In this document: piece by piece, positions 1 to 7,995 of the stretch
How positions within the stretch are numbered: position 1 is the stretch's first letter
Layout: each line of letters starts with the position of its first letter
Assembly: GCF_029952525.1 (NCBI RefSeq)
Contig: NZ_JASAOF010000003.1
Span: 534,555-598,554, forward strand
DNA: 64,000 nucleotides
Source: Saccharopolyspora ipomoeae
GTDB lineage: Bacteria; Actinomycetota; Actinomycetes; Mycobacteriales; Pseudonocardiaceae
Direction of reading: 5' to 3'
The notes under the pieces: model-generated
The model's database searches: none
Told to the model about the DNA's origin: nothing
What the model saw: the letters and a program-made list of their open reading frames with translations, nothing else
Translations under genes and position numbers: made by a program

Positions 1-293
1 CCTTCCTCGCCTGGATCCGCACGGCGCTGGCGTTGATGGCCGGCGGGGTCGGTGTCGAGGCGCTCAACGCCGTGGCCGCCGAGCCCAGCCCCATCCGCAC
101 CGTGCTGGCGGTCGCGCTGCTGCTGGCCGGGGTGCTGTGCAGTGCCACGGCCTTCACGCGGTGGGTGTCGACCGAGCGCGCGTTGCGGAGGGGTCGGCCG
201 CTGCCCGCGCCGCGCCTGGCTCCGGTGCTGGGTTACGGGTTGGCCGTGATCGGGGTGCTGGCCTGCGTGCTGCTGTTCGTGACCGGGTTCTGA
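1..293 (+). CDS. DUF202 (YidH-type) membrane protein, 5'-truncated
   Basis: The reading frame is already open at base 3 and runs to TGA at 291-293, so the start lies before the window. The visible protein begins FLAWIRTALALMAGG, the typical first helix of the DUF202/YidH family. It continues with two more hydrophobic segments and ends in LLFVTGF. DUF202 proteins are small inner-membrane proteins with three predicted helices and no established biochemical role. The next gene is a second DUF202 member starting 2 bp after this stop, so the two are probably co-transcribed and may form a complex (inference). Confidence 0.85.
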   Translation, partial: FLAWIRTALALMAGGVGVEALNAVAAEPSPIRTVLAVALLLAGVLCSATAFTRWVSTERALRRGRPLPAPRLAPVLGYGLAVIGVLACVLLFVTGF

Positions 294-295
294 CG

Positions 296-622
296 GTGAG
301 CGGGAATCAGCCCTGGGATCCGGGTCTGCAGATCGAGCGCACGACGTTGGCGTGGTTGCGCACGGTGTTGGCGTTCATGGCGAGCCTGCTGGTGCTGCTG
401 AAGTTGATCTCTCACCACAGCACGGTCGCGGCGGTGGTGTGCGCGCTGGTGACGTTGCCGTTCAGCGGTGTCGTGGCGTGGCTGCTGTGGCGGCGCCATC
501 GCCGCAGCGAGCGTCGGCTGCGCGCGCGAACGCCACTGCCGGGCGGGGTGTTGCCCGCCGCGACAGCGGCGCTGGCGATGCTCGCCGGTGCCACCGGCGC
601 GGTCTACGTCCTGTTCGCGTAG
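296..622 (+). CDS. DUF202 family membrane protein
   Basis: This is a 108-residue protein starting at GTG 296, directly after the previous stop. I chose this start because the DUF202 signature (GLQIERTTLAWLRTVLAFMA) begins about nine residues in. The longer upstream in-frame extension overlaps the preceding gene and has no family character. Three hydrophobic helices are visible (about residues 21-40, 47-64 and 86-107), with an Arg-rich loop between the second and third. The function is unknown. Tandem pairs of DUF202 genes are common in actinobacteria, which suggests a heteromeric membrane protein. Confidence 0.85.
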   Translation: MSGNQPWDPGLQIERTTLAWLRTVLAFMASLLVLLKLISHHSTVAAVVCALVTLPFSGVVAWLLWRRHRRSERRLRARTPLPGGVLPAATAALAMLAGATGAVYVLFA

Positions 623-626
623 CGGA

Positions 627-1043
627 TCAGGCGACGCGGACGTCGATGTCGATGTTGCCGCGCACGGCGTTGGAGTACGGGCACACCGCGTCCGCGGCCT
701 CGGCGAGCTGCTGCGCCTGGTCGGCGGGAACGCCGGGCAGTTCGACGGCGAGCGCGACCTGGAGGCCGTAGCCGCCCTGGCCGTTCGGGCCGATGCCGAC
801 CTCGGCGGTCACCGAGGAACCTTCGATGTCGACCTTCTGCTTGCGGGCGACGACCTGCAGCGCGCTGTGGAAGCAGGCGGAGTAGCCGGCGGCGAACAGC
901 TGCTCGGGGTTGGTGGCACCGCCGGGACCGCCCATCTCCTTGGGGATGGCCAGCTCGAGGTCGACGAGGCCGTCTGAGGTGCGGGTGCGGCCGGCGCGGC
1001 CGGCTCCGGTGGCGGTGGCCTCCGCGGTGTAGAGAACGGTCAT
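627..1043 (-). CDS. ohr: Organic hydroperoxide resistance protein (Ohr, OsmC superfamily)
   Basis: Ohr is a 138-residue thiol peroxidase that reduces organic and fatty-acid hydroperoxides in the cytoplasm through two cysteines. Both are present in family context: Cys57 in AAGYSACFHSALQ and Cys121 in DAVCPYSNAVRGN. The N-terminal MTVLYTAEATATGAGRAG block and the overall length are typical of Ohr. The ATG at 1043 overlaps the TGA of the upstream ohrR (ATGA), indicating translational coupling in an ohrR-ohr operon. An open frame continues upstream on this strand, but it is only a shadow of ohrR. Expression is expected to be induced by organic peroxides through OhrR (known for the family). Confidence 0.95.
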   Translation of the reverse strand: MTVLYTAEATATGAGRAGRTRTSDGLVDLELAIPKEMGGPGGATNPEQLFAAGYSACFHSALQVVARKQKVDIEGSSVTAEVGIGPNGQGGYGLQVALAVELPGVPADQAQQLAEAADAVCPYSNAVRGNIDIDVRVA

Positions 1044-1513
1044 GATCGCGTCTCCTGATTCTCGGTGACCCGGCGGGCCGCGTCGTTCAACGTGGTCGTC
1101 AGGTTTTCCAATGTGGACCGAAGTTCCTCGACGTCGCCGAGTTGCATCCCGGTGGCGGCGACCATCCGCTGGGGGATGTCGCGCGCCTGCTGTCCGAGCG
1201 CGCGCCCGTCGTCGGTGATCGCGACGCGCACCGACCGCTCGTCGGTCTCGCTGCGCGCGCGGACCAGGACTCCGCGAGCCTCGAGTCGCTTCAGCAGGGG
1301 CGACAGCGTTCCGGAGTCGAGCCGGAGCAGAGCTCCGAGCTCTTTGACGGTGAGCGACTCGCGTTCCCACAGGACGAGCATCACCAGGTACTGCGGGTAG
1401 GTCAGGCCGATCTCGTCGAGGAACGGCCGGTAGAGGTTGGTGAACGCCCGCGACGCGCTGTGCAGCGCGAAGCAGAGCAGCCGGTCCAGCGTCGTTCCGG
1501 GTTCTGTCGCCAC
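1040..1513 (-). CDS. ohrR: MarR-family peroxide-sensing repressor OhrR
   Basis: This is a winged-helix MarR-type repressor of 157 residues when started at GTG 1513. Cys14 lies in LDRLLCFALHSASRAF, matching the reactive cysteine of OhrR, whose oxidation by organic hydroperoxides releases DNA. The winged-helix core (LTVKELGALLRLDSGTLSPLLKRLEARGVLVRAR) and the DERSVRVAITDDG wing are clear. The frame stays open for another 17 codons to 1564, but that extension covers the operator-like palindrome and lacks family similarity, so the internal GTG is preferred. It is first in a two-gene operon with ohr and is probably autoregulated. Confidence 0.92.
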   Translation of the reverse strand: MATEPGTTLDRLLCFALHSASRAFTNLYRPFLDEIGLTYPQYLVMLVLWERESLTVKELGALLRLDSGTLSPLLKRLEARGVLVRARSETDERSVRVAITDDGRALGQQARDIPQRMVAATGMQLGDVEELRSTLENLTTTLNDAARRVTENQETRS

Positions 1514-1537
1514 GCCACGAACAGTAGCGCACCATTC

Positions 1538-1551
1538 AGTTGTGCACAACT
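1538..1551. promoter_or_regulatory. Probable OhrR operator palindrome
   Basis: A perfect 14-bp palindrome, AGTTGTGCACAACT, lies about 25 bp upstream of the ohrR start. A second half-site-like stretch (TTGGGCACAA, about 1556-1565) follows. AT-rich palindromes of this type upstream of ohrR are the usual OhrR binding sites. Assignment here rests on position and symmetry, not on an experimental motif for this organism. Confidence 0.6.
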
Positions 1552-1642
1552 TAATTGGGCACAATGATGCTGCGGGTGTTCGCGTCGAAGGTTCCCCCGA
1601 TACTCGAACGAGCAGGTCAGGGGCGCGCTGAGGCCCGAGGCG

Positions 1643-1667
1643 GTGACAGGGAGGTCCCCCTGCTCAC
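1643..1667. repeat. Dispersed 25-bp motif, degenerate copy
   Basis: GTGACAGGGAGGTCCCCC and the CTGCTCAC that follows match the window-wide dispersed motif (core TGACAGGAAGGTTCCC) with a few substitutions. It lies downstream of the sdaA stop, in the gap before ohrR. A second, weaker match (GAAGGTTCCCCC) is at about 1588-1598. Confidence 0.6.
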
Positions 1668-1680
1668 CCCGGGCCGCCGT

Positions 1681-3036
1681 TCAGCATTCGATGACGTTGA
1701 CGGCCAGGCCGCCGCGCGCGGTCTCCTTGTACTTGACCGACATGTCGCGACCCGTCTCCCGCATCGTCTTCATGACCTTGTCGAGGGACACGTAGTGCGT
1801 GCCGTTGCCCCGCAGGGCCATGCGCGCGGCGGTGATCGCCTTGACCGATGCGACCGCGTTGCGCTCGATGCACGGGATCTGCACCAGCCCGCCGATGGGA
1901 TCGCAGGTGAGCCCGAGGTTGTGCTCCATCGCGATCTCGGCGGCGTTCTCCACCTGCTCTGGCGTGCCGCCCAGCACCTCCGCCAAACCGGCCGCCGCCA
2001 TCGAGCAGGCCGAGCCGACCTCGCCCTGGCAACCGACCTCGGCACCGGAGATCGAGGCGTTCTCCTTGAACAGCACCCCGATCGCCCCTGCCGTCAGCAG
2101 GAATCGCACCACACCGTCCTCATCGGCACCGGGGACGAAACGGGCGTAGTAGTGCAGAACGGCGGGAACGATGCCGGCCGCGCCGTTGGTCGGAGCCGTC
2201 ACCACGCGCCCGCCCGCCGCGTTCTCCTCGTTGACCGCCAGCGCGAACAACGTGACCCACTCCAGCGGGTCGTCGCGGTCGGTCAACGACGCCAACAGCT
2301 GCGCCGCGCGCCGCCGCACCTTCAACCCGCCCGGCAGCTCACCGGTGTTGCGGCACCCGTTGTCGACGCATTCCCGCATCACCCGCCAGATGTCGAGCAG
2401 CCCCGCGCGGACGGCCGGCTCCTCGCGCCACGACAGCTCGTTGGCCAGCATGACCCCGCTGATCGGCAAACCAGACCCGGTGCTGTGCAGCAGCAGATCG
2501 GCCCCGGTGCGGAAGGGCATGGGAACCTTCGTGTCATCGGCCTTGACCCGATCCGCCCCGGCAGCGTCCTCGTCCACGACGAAACCGCCACCGACCGAGT
2601 AGTAGATCGCCGAGTCGAGCTCCCCTCCGTCGTTGCCGAGGGCGGTGAACCGCATCCCGTTGGGATGCTGCGGCAACGACTTGCGCCGGTGCAGCACCAG
2701 ATCGCGCGCAACGCTGAAGGGCAGCACCTGGTCGCCGCCGAGCCGCAACATGCCGCTGCGCTCGATCTCGTCGACGCGCTCCGCGCCGGCCACCGGGTCC
2801 ACCGCCTCCGGGCGGTTCCCCTCGAGCCCGAGCACCACGGCTCCCGGGCTGCCGTGACCGTGACCGGTCGCGCCGAGAGAACCGAACAACTCCGCTTTGA
2901 CCTTGTTGACCTGGGAGATCACGCCGTTCTCGCGCAGCCTGACGGTGAACCGCTGCGCAGCGCGCATCGGCCCCACGGTGTGCGAGCTGGACGGACCGAT
3001 TCCCACCGAGAACAGGTCGAAGACACTGATCGCCAT
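1681..3036 (-). CDS. sdaA: L-serine ammonia-lyase (iron-sulfur, single-chain)
   Basis: This 451-residue enzyme deaminates L-serine to pyruvate and ammonia. Its length and order (beta domain then alpha domain in one chain) match single-chain bacterial L-serine dehydratases. The N-terminus [20 protein letters not shown] is diagnostic. Cysteines expected to hold the oxygen-sensitive 4Fe-4S cluster are in [12 protein letters not shown] and [13 protein letters not shown] near the C-terminus. It lies 31 bp downstream of gcvH and in the same direction, so both are probably read from the glycine-riboswitch promoter, linking glycine load to serine breakdown. An in-frame copy of the dispersed repeat (about 2519-2537) encodes DTKVPMP in the middle of the protein. 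Confidence 0.96.
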   Translation of the reverse strand: MAISVFDLFSVGIGPSSSHTVGPMRAAQRFTVRLRENGVISQVNKVKAELFGSLGATGHGHGSPGAVVLGLEGNRPEAVDPVAGAERVDEIERSGMLRLGGDQVLPFSVARDLVLHRRKSLPQHPNGMRFTALGNDGGELDSAIYYSVGGGFVVDEDAAGADRVKADDTKVPMPFRTGADLLLHSTGSGLPISGVMLANELSWREEPAVRAGLLDIWRVMRECVDNGCRNTGELPGGLKVRRRAAQLLASLTDRDDPLEWVTLFALAVNEENAAGGRVVTAPTNGAAGIVPAVLHYYARFVPGADEDGVVRFLLTAGAIGVLFKENASISGAEVGCQGEVGSACSMAAAGLAEVLGGTPEQVENAAEIAMEHNLGLTCDPIGGLVQIPCIERNAVASVKAITAARMALRGNGTHYVSLDKVMKTMRETGRDMSVKYKETARGGLAVNVIEC

Positions 3037-3067
3037 TGATCGCCTCGCCTCGTTCCGGGCTCCGCGA

Positions 3068-3439
3068 CTACTCGTTGATCAAGTCGGAGTACTGCTGGGC
3101 CGTGAGGGTCGCACCGGTCTCGGTGACGCGCACCTCGATCAGCCAGCCCTCGCCGTAGGGGTCGGAGTTGACCACGGCCGGGTCGTCGACCGCGGCTTCG
3201 TTGATGGCCACGACCTCACCGGTGACGGGTGCGAACAGGTCGCTGACGGACTTGGTCGACTCGAGCTCACCACACGCCTGACCGGCCTCGATCTTGTCGC
3301 CGACCTCGGGGAGCTGCACGAAGACGATGTCGCCGAGGGCGCTGGCGGCGTGCTCGGTGATGCCGACGCGGGAGATCTCGCCGCGGTCCTCGATCCACTC
3401 GTGCTCTTCGGTGTAGGCCAGGTTGGTGGGCAGCGTCAT
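3068..3439 (-). CDS. gcvH: Glycine cleavage system H protein
   Basis: GcvH is the 123-residue lipoyl carrier protein of the glycine cleavage complex; it shuttles the aminomethyl group between the P, T and L proteins. The lipoylated lysine is Lys63 in [15 protein letters not shown], and the start [16 protein letters not shown] is typical. ATG 3439 was chosen over the longer open frame because upstream sequence is a riboswitch leader, and a purine-rich AGGGAGG-like stretch sits nearby. No gcvT or gcvP is adjacent; the downstream partner is sdaA. Expression should rise with glycine through the tandem riboswitch. Confidence 0.96.
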   Translation of the reverse strand: MTLPTNLAYTEEHEWIEDRGEISRVGITEHAASALGDIVFVQLPEVGDKIEAGQACGELESTKSVSDLFAPVTGEVVAINEAAVDDPAVVNSDPYGEGWLIEVRVTETGATLTAQQYSDLINE

Positions 3440-3492
3440 GAGGGAGGCTCCAAAGCGGTTTCGAGGGGCGTTGATCCCCGGTTTCGGCTGGG

Positions 3493-3675
3493 CCTCCCCC
3501 TCTGTTGCGGAACCTGAGAGCTTCGCCGCGGCGGCGGCTTGCACCGTGGGTGGCACGTCTGCGTCGACGAGCGCTTTCCAGAGTCGCCTCGCCCGAGCGG
3601 TCGTGGGTGCCTGAGAGTTTGCTGGGGAGTGTTGCTCCTTCGGCGCCCTGCGCTGCTGGCAGGGTCTCTCCCGCA
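3493..3675 (-). promoter_or_regulatory. Tandem glycine riboswitch upstream of gcvH
   Basis: Read on the minus strand, this leader has the hallmarks of a two-aptamer glycine riboswitch. The 5' stem GGGAGAGACCC (near 3675-3663) is followed by GCGCCGAAGGAGCAA and AACTCTCAGGCACC (about 3622-3607) for aptamer I. GACTCTGGAAAG is followed by a second aptamer containing AAGCTCTCAGGTTCC (about 3524-3509) and a closing AGAGGGGGAGG. Two CTCTCAGG cores and one CGCCGAAGGAGCAA block make the assignment firm, although exact stem boundaries were not folded. It probably activates gcvH-sdaA when glycine is abundant. Confidence 0.9.
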
Positions 3676-3792
3676 CGGGGTCGATGGCCGGTATGCGATT
3701 GTCGATGTGCTCAGCAACGATAAACGCGCCAGCGGCACTGTCAATGCACATGTGATCTCCGCCGGTGCGTCTTGGTCGAGGAGGCCCCTTCG

Positions 3793-5346
3793 ATGCTCGA
3801 CATCCGGGCGCTGGTCGAGCGGGTCGGACCGGCTCTGCTGCGCACCGTGATCAGCCCGGAGGCCAGCACCGTCGCCGGTGATGTGGTGATCGCCGAACCG
3901 GATCAGCCCACACCCGCCACCGGTGGCGACCTCGTGCTGGGCGTGGGCATCGCCGATCGCGAGCAGGCGCTGCGGCTGGTGCGCGAGAGCGGCGAGAGCG
4001 GAGCGGCGGCGGTGCTGCTCAAACCCCCGGTGGCGGCGCTCGCCGAGGTGGTGGAGGCGGTGCGCGAGGCGGGGATCGCGCTGGTCGAGGTGCGGCCGGG
4101 CACGGCGTGGGCGCAGCTGGTGTGGTTGATCCGCGCGGCGCTCGCGGGCGGGATCCGGCAGACCGAGGAGAGCGGGGTCGGGGTTGCCGACCTGTTCCGG
4201 CTGGCCGACGCGGTCGCCGACGTCGTGGACGCCCCGGTGACCATCGAGGACGCCCACTCCCAGGTGCTGGCCTACTCGGCCCGGCAGGACCTGACCGATC
4301 CGGCGCGGATCTCCACGATCATGGGACGCAAGCAGCCGGACGACGTGCTCGCGAAGTTCCGTGCCCGCGGCACGTTCCGGCAGCTCACCAAGGGCAGTTC
4401 GGCGATCTTCGTGCCCGCGCAGCAGGACGGCACGCTGCCGCGGCTGGTGGTGCCGATCCGCATGGGAGGCGAGCTGCTCGGGTCGATGTGGGCGGTGGTG
4501 CCGGGACCGGTCTCGGAGGAGCGCGCCACGGCCTTCGCCGACACCGCGCCGCTGGTGGCGTTGCAGTTGTTGCGCTGGCGCGCGGTCGCCGACGTGCAGC
4601 GGAAGCGCTCGGCGGAGCAGGTGCGGCTGCTGCTCGACGGAGGGGACGGCTGGCGCTCGGCAGCCACCGAACTGGCCGTGCCCAACGAGGAGCACCGGGT
4701 GATCGCGATCGAGATGCCGGCGTCCGACGAGCCCGCCGAGGGGCAGCGGCTGGCGATGTGGGAGCGGATCACCCGCGGCATCGGGCGACGTCCGCTGGTC
4801 ACCGAGATCGGCTCGGTGCTCTACGCGCTGGTGCCCGATCGGGGACGCGGTGGCGGCTGGCCCGAGTTGCGCCAGGCCCTGCTTTCGCACGAGTTGTCCC
4901 CTCGCCCCCTCGTCGCGGTGGGAACGTCCGTGCCGGTCACCGACGTGCCGCGGTCGCGCGCGCAGGCCGATGAGCTGATCGGGCTGCTGCGCACGGGCCT
5001 GGTGCGGCAGCGCGTCGCGGTCTACGACGACCTGTGGCACCTGCTGGTGCTGAGCCGGATGGCGGGGGCCGCCACCGATGCCGGGGTTGCCACGTTGGGT
5101 CCCCTGCCGATGCTGCGCGAGCACGATCGCGCGCAGCACACCGACTACCAGGCCACCCTGCACGCGTGGCTGCGTCATCCCGGTGACCCGCGTCAGGCGA
5201 GCCGGGAGCTGCGGGTCCACCCCAACACCTTCCGGTACCGGATGAAGCGGATCGGCCAGCTGGTGGACGTCGACCTCGACGACCCCGACGTCCGGTCGGC
5301 GCTGCTGGTGCAGTTGCTGGCCGAGCGGTGGGCTCAGCACGGCTGA
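3793..5346 (+). CDS. PucR-family transcriptional regulator (AdeR-like)
   Basis: This is a 517-residue regulator. The C-terminal PucR helix-turn-helix is clear: RELRVHPNTFRYRMKRIGQLVDVDLDDPDVRSALL is split between the recognition region and the final helix. The N-terminal two thirds contain an MLDIRALVERVG segment and a GGDEF-like/central domain typical of CdaR/PucR proteins. ATG 3793 was preferred to TTG 3772 because a GAGGAGG ribosome site precedes it. It lies immediately upstream of alanine dehydrogenase in the same direction. In Bacillus the PucR-type AdeR activates ald, so this protein is probably the alanine-responsive activator of the next gene (inference from family and position). Confidence 0.88.
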   Translation: MLDIRALVERVGPALLRTVISPEASTVAGDVVIAEPDQPTPATGGDLVLGVGIADREQALRLVRESGESGAAAVLLKPPVAALAEVVEAVREAGIALVEVRPGTAWAQLVWLIRAALAGGIRQTEESGVGVADLFRLADAVADVVDAPVTIEDAHSQVLAYSARQDLTDPARISTIMGRKQPDDVLAKFRARGTFRQLTKGSSAIFVPAQQDGTLPRLVVPIRMGGELLGSMWAVVPGPVSEERATAFADTAPLVALQLLRWRAVADVQRKRSAEQVRLLLDGGDGWRSAATELAVPNEEHRVIAIEMPASDEPAEGQRLAMWERITRGIGRRPLVTEIGSVLYALVPDRGRGGGWPELRQALLSHELSPRPLVAVGTSVPVTDVPRSRAQADELIGLLRTGLVRQRVAVYDDLWHLLVLSRMAGAATDAGVATLGPLPMLREHDRAQHTDYQATLHAWLRHPGDPRQASRELRVHPNTFRYRMKRIGQLVDVDLDDPDVRSALLVQLLAERWAQHG

Positions 5347-5362
5347 GTCCGTCGCGGGGCGA

Positions 5363-5384
5363 ACACGGGAACCTGTCTGTCACC
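5363..5384. repeat. Dispersed motif, degenerate copy after the PucR gene
   Basis: CACGGGAACCTGTCTGTCAC matches the reverse orientation of the dispersed motif with the central TTCC altered. It sits 17 bp after the stop of the PucR gene, in the short gap before ald. Confidence 0.5.
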
Positions 5385-5512
5385 ACCGGCCCCGCACGCA
5401 CCGCTGTTGTGCCGGCAGCACAAAGCCCCCCACCCAATCTCATGCCGCGGACATGATGCGTCCTGCGCCACATCGTCCGATCGTTGTTTCCACACGACGA
5501 AAGGACCCCACG

Positions 5513-6628
5513 GTGAAGATCGCAGTGCCTCGCGAGATCAAGAACAACGAGTATCGGGTGGCGATCACTCCTGCCGGTGTGCACGAGCTGACCGCGCGTG
5601 GTCATGACGTGTTCGTCGAGGCGGGCGCCGGCGCCGGATCGTCCATCCCGGACGAGGACTACCTCGCTTCCGGCGCGAAGGTCCTGGCCGCCGCCGACGA
5701 CGTGTGGGCGGAAGGCGACCTCGTGCTCAAGGTCAAGGAGCCGATCGCCGAGGAGTACCCGCGGCTGCGCCGGGACCAGGTGCTGTTCACCTACCTGCAC
5801 CTGGCCGCCTCGGCCGAGCTGACCGACGCGATGCTGGACTCGGGCGTCACCGGCATCGCCTACGAGACGGTGCAGACCCCGGATGGCGGGTTGCCGCTGC
5901 TGGCGCCGATGAGCGAGGTCGCCGGGCGGCTGGCGCCGCTGGTGGGAGCGCATTCGCTGATGCGCCCCAGCGGTGGCCGCGGCGTGCTGCCGGGCGGCGT
6001 TCCGGGGGTGCACCCGGCCCGGGTCGTGGTGATCGGCGGCGGTGTCGCCGGGCTCAACGCGGCTCGGGTGGCCCTGGGCATGGGCGCCGACGTGGAGCTG
6101 CTGGACACCAACGTCGACAAGCTGCGCGAGATCGACCGCGACTTCCACGGCCAGATCCGCACCGTCACCTCCAACCGCTACGCGGTGGAGCAGGCGGTCC
6201 GCTCGGCCGACCTGGTGATCGGCGCGGTGCTGATCGCGGGAGCGAAGGCCCCGAAGCTGGTGTCCAACCACCTGGTCTCGGAGATGAAGCCGGGCAGTGT
6301 TCTGGTCGACATCGCCATCGACCAGGGCGGGTGCTTCGCGGACTCGCGTCCGACCACGCACGACGATCCGACCTACCGGGTGCACGACTCGGTCTTCTAC
6401 TGCGTGGCGAACATGCCGGGCGCGGTGCCCAACACCTCCACGCACGCGCTGACCAACGTGACCCTGCCCTACGTGCTGCGCATCGCGGAGGCGGGCTGGC
6501 GGCAGGCCTGCCGTGGCGACGCGGCGCTGGCCGGTGGCCTCAACACCCACGACGGGCACTTGGTCAACCAGGCCGTCGCCGAGGCTCACGGCCGCACGAG
6601 CCTGCCGCTGAACAGCGTCCTGGACTGA
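5513..6628 (+). CDS. ald: Alanine dehydrogenase
   Basis: Ald catalyses NAD-dependent, reversible oxidative deamination of L-alanine to pyruvate. It has 371 residues from GTG 5513, preceded by GAAAGGACCCC. The family start KIAVPREIKNNEYRVAITP, the Rossmann motif VVVIGGGVAGLNAARVALGMGADV (two parts around residues 168-190) and the VDIAIDQGGCFADSRPTTH block with NMPGAVPNTST are all present. Full length and no frameshift. The PucR-type gene immediately upstream is its likely activator. Two copies of the dispersed repeat follow within 100 bp of the stop. Confidence 0.97.
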   Translation: MKIAVPREIKNNEYRVAITPAGVHELTARGHDVFVEAGAGAGSSIPDEDYLASGAKVLAAADDVWAEGDLVLKVKEPIAEEYPRLRRDQVLFTYLHLAASAELTDAMLDSGVTGIAYETVQTPDGGLPLLAPMSEVAGRLAPLVGAHSLMRPSGGRGVLPGGVPGVHPARVVVIGGGVAGLNAARVALGMGADVELLDTNVDKLREIDRDFHGQIRTVTSNRYAVEQAVRSADLVIGAVLIAGAKAPKLVSNHLVSEMKPGSVLVDIAIDQGGCFADSRPTTHDDPTYRVHDSVFYCVANMPGAVPNTSTHALTNVTLPYVLRIAEAGWRQACRGDAALAGGLNTHDGHLVNQAVAEAHGRTSLPLNSVLD

Positions 6629-6660
6629 CTTCGGCCGGGTCGATCGCGCCTCGGGGTTGC

Positions 6661-6723
6661 GCGAAAGGTTCCCCTCCTCGCAGCCCCGCCGGTCTTCGTT
6701 GACAGGAAGGTTCCCTTGCTCGC
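6661..6723. repeat. Two direct copies of the dispersed motif after ald
   Basis: GCGAAAGGTTCCCCTCCTCG begins at 6661, and TGACAGGAAGGTTCCC starts at 6700 and continues TTGCTCGC. Both are in the same orientation, about 39 bp apart, in the 289-bp gap between ald and the HTH gene. The second copy matches the 16-bp core exactly. Confidence 0.85.
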
Positions 6724-6848
6724 GCGCGATGGCATCGACGGGCACCCGGTCACGTCCGAGCGGCTGCGGCACCGGAGCAGAACCGCGGGATGATGTTGCT
6801 CTCCTGCGGCTCTGCCCGGCACACCCCCAAGTGATTACACAATCGTGG

Positions 6849-6864
6849 AATCTCGACAGAGATT
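6849..6864. promoter_or_regulatory. AT-rich inverted repeat upstream of the HTH gene
   Basis: AATCTCGACAGAGATT is a perfect 6-bp inverted repeat with a 4-bp spacer. It lies in an unusually AT-rich stretch (about 6828-6892) that includes TTAGTATCAAATGCGATAA. It is 54 bp before the GTG of the HTH gene, a plausible promoter/operator for autoregulation. This is inference from position and symmetry only. Confidence 0.4.
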
Positions 6865-6917
6865 AGTATCAAATGCGATAATCCGTCAATCGGGGGAACG
6901 GACCTGGGGGTGATCCT

Positions 6918-7349
6918 GTGCCCGAGAAGCACGAGAGCACGGTGAGCGATCAAGGGGACACGCTGGCGGAGAGGCTGGCGTGGCTGCGGCGATCGTTCCC
7001 CGACCCGGAGACCGGGCGGCCGTACGAGGTCAAGCGGATCTCCGCGGAGACCGGCATTTCCGGATCGCAGCTCTACAAGATCCTCAGCGGGGAGTCCCCG
7101 AACCCGGGCTGGCAGCACCTTCGGGCGCTGGCGGCGTTCTTCCGCGTTCCGCTCGACACCTTCGACTCCGGTGAGCACGCCGACTCGGTGCGGGCCCAGC
7201 TCGCGACGCTGGTCGAACTCCGGGAGCTGAAGGAGTCCGGTGTGGAATCGCTCAGCTTGCGCGGGCTGACCCCGGCCCAGGCCGAGCGCATCCGCGGTGT
7301 GGTCGCCGATCTGCGCGACAGCAACACCGCGAGCAACGATGACGCATGA
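6918..7349 (+). CDS. XRE-type helix-turn-helix DNA-binding protein
   Basis: This 143-residue protein starts at GTG 6918. Residues about 14-75 form an XRE-like HTH (KRISAETGISGSQLYKILSGE, then PGWQHLRALAAFFRVPLDTF). The remainder is a charged helical tail (LVELRELKESGVESLSLRGLTPAQAERI). It is the first gene of a set of three, overlapping the ImmA/IrrE-like gene by 11 bp. The HTH plus metallopeptidase order recalls ImmR/ImmA-type regulation, where the protease cleaves a repressor, and toxin-antitoxin-like pairs. The function here is unknown. Confidence 0.85.
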   Translation: MPEKHESTVSDQGDTLAERLAWLRRSFPDPETGRPYEVKRISAETGISGSQLYKILSGESPNPGWQHLRALAAFFRVPLDTFDSGEHADSVRAQLATLVELRELKESGVESLSLRGLTPAQAERIRGVVADLRDSNTASNDDA

Positions 7350-7995
7350 TCCGGAACATGAGCATGCGTCGGCGACCGCACCGTTCCGCTGCGCGCGCCT
7401 GGTGCTCATCCCGGGCGATGATCGCGGCGTGACCCCCTCCGACGATCACACCCAGCCCGGCACGATGCGGGCGTGGTGCCAGGAACTGGCGTCCGCGCTT
7501 CCGCTGCCGACGCCGTGGGACCTGCGCACGTTCATCGACGAGCTGGGGCGTGCCCGCGGGCGCCCGATCACGCTGCGCCAGGTCTCCGCGGTGGAGTCCG
7601 AAAGCCCCTGCGGCGCCCTGATCTCGCTCGCCGACCACGACGTGATCGGCTACGTGCCCAGCACCCCGCTGCACGAGGAGCACATCATCCTGCACGAGGT
7701 CGGGCACCTGGTGTGCGGGCATTCGGACACCAAGCTGGCCGATTCGCCGATGGTGGCCGCCTTGGTGCCGGACCTGTCGCCCGAGCTCATCCGCAGCGTC
7801 CTGGGGCGCTCCGCGTTCGACGCCGTCACCGAGCAGCAGGCCGAGCTCGTGGCCAGCCTGTACCTCTACCGCGCCGGGCGCGCACCGGCGCCGCTGCGGG
7901 GCGTGCGCAAGCTGGACGCGCGGTCCGGCCGCACCCTGCGCGAGATCCAGGCGACGTTCGGCAGCGCTCGCCGACGCGGGCCCGAGAAGCGATGA
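7339..7995 (+). CDS. ImmA/IrrE-like zinc metallopeptidase-domain protein
   Basis: The diagnostic HExxH-type motif is in HIILHEVGHLVCGHSD (about residues 116-131 from ATG 7339), with a downstream EQQAELVASLYLYRAG helix supplying the further conserved Glu. This matches the ImmA/IrrE (DUF955, M78) fold. I start at ATG 7339, which overlaps the HTH gene, but a GTG at 7429 or ATG at 7465 are also possible, because the conserved part begins at MRAWCQELASALPLPTPWDL (from 7465). Neither start has a strong ribosome site. The stop TGA overlaps the ATG of the next membrane gene. It may be a site-specific protease acting on the neighbouring regulator (inference). Confidence 0.82.
   Translation: MTHDPEHEHASATAPFRCARLVLIPGDDRGVTPSDDHTQPGTMRAWCQELASALPLPTPWDLRTFIDELGRARGRPITLRQVSAVESESPCGALISLADHDVIGYVPSTPLHEEHIILHEVGHLVCGHSDTKLADSPMVAALVPDLSPELIRSVLGRSAFDAVTEQQAELVASLYLYRAGRAPAPLRGVRKLDARSGRTLREIQATFGSARRRGPEKR

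Noticed and set aside
4937..6772. A 611-codon minus-strand frame over the PucR gene and ald
   Set aside because: It spans two well-supported plus-strand genes and has no recognisable domain.
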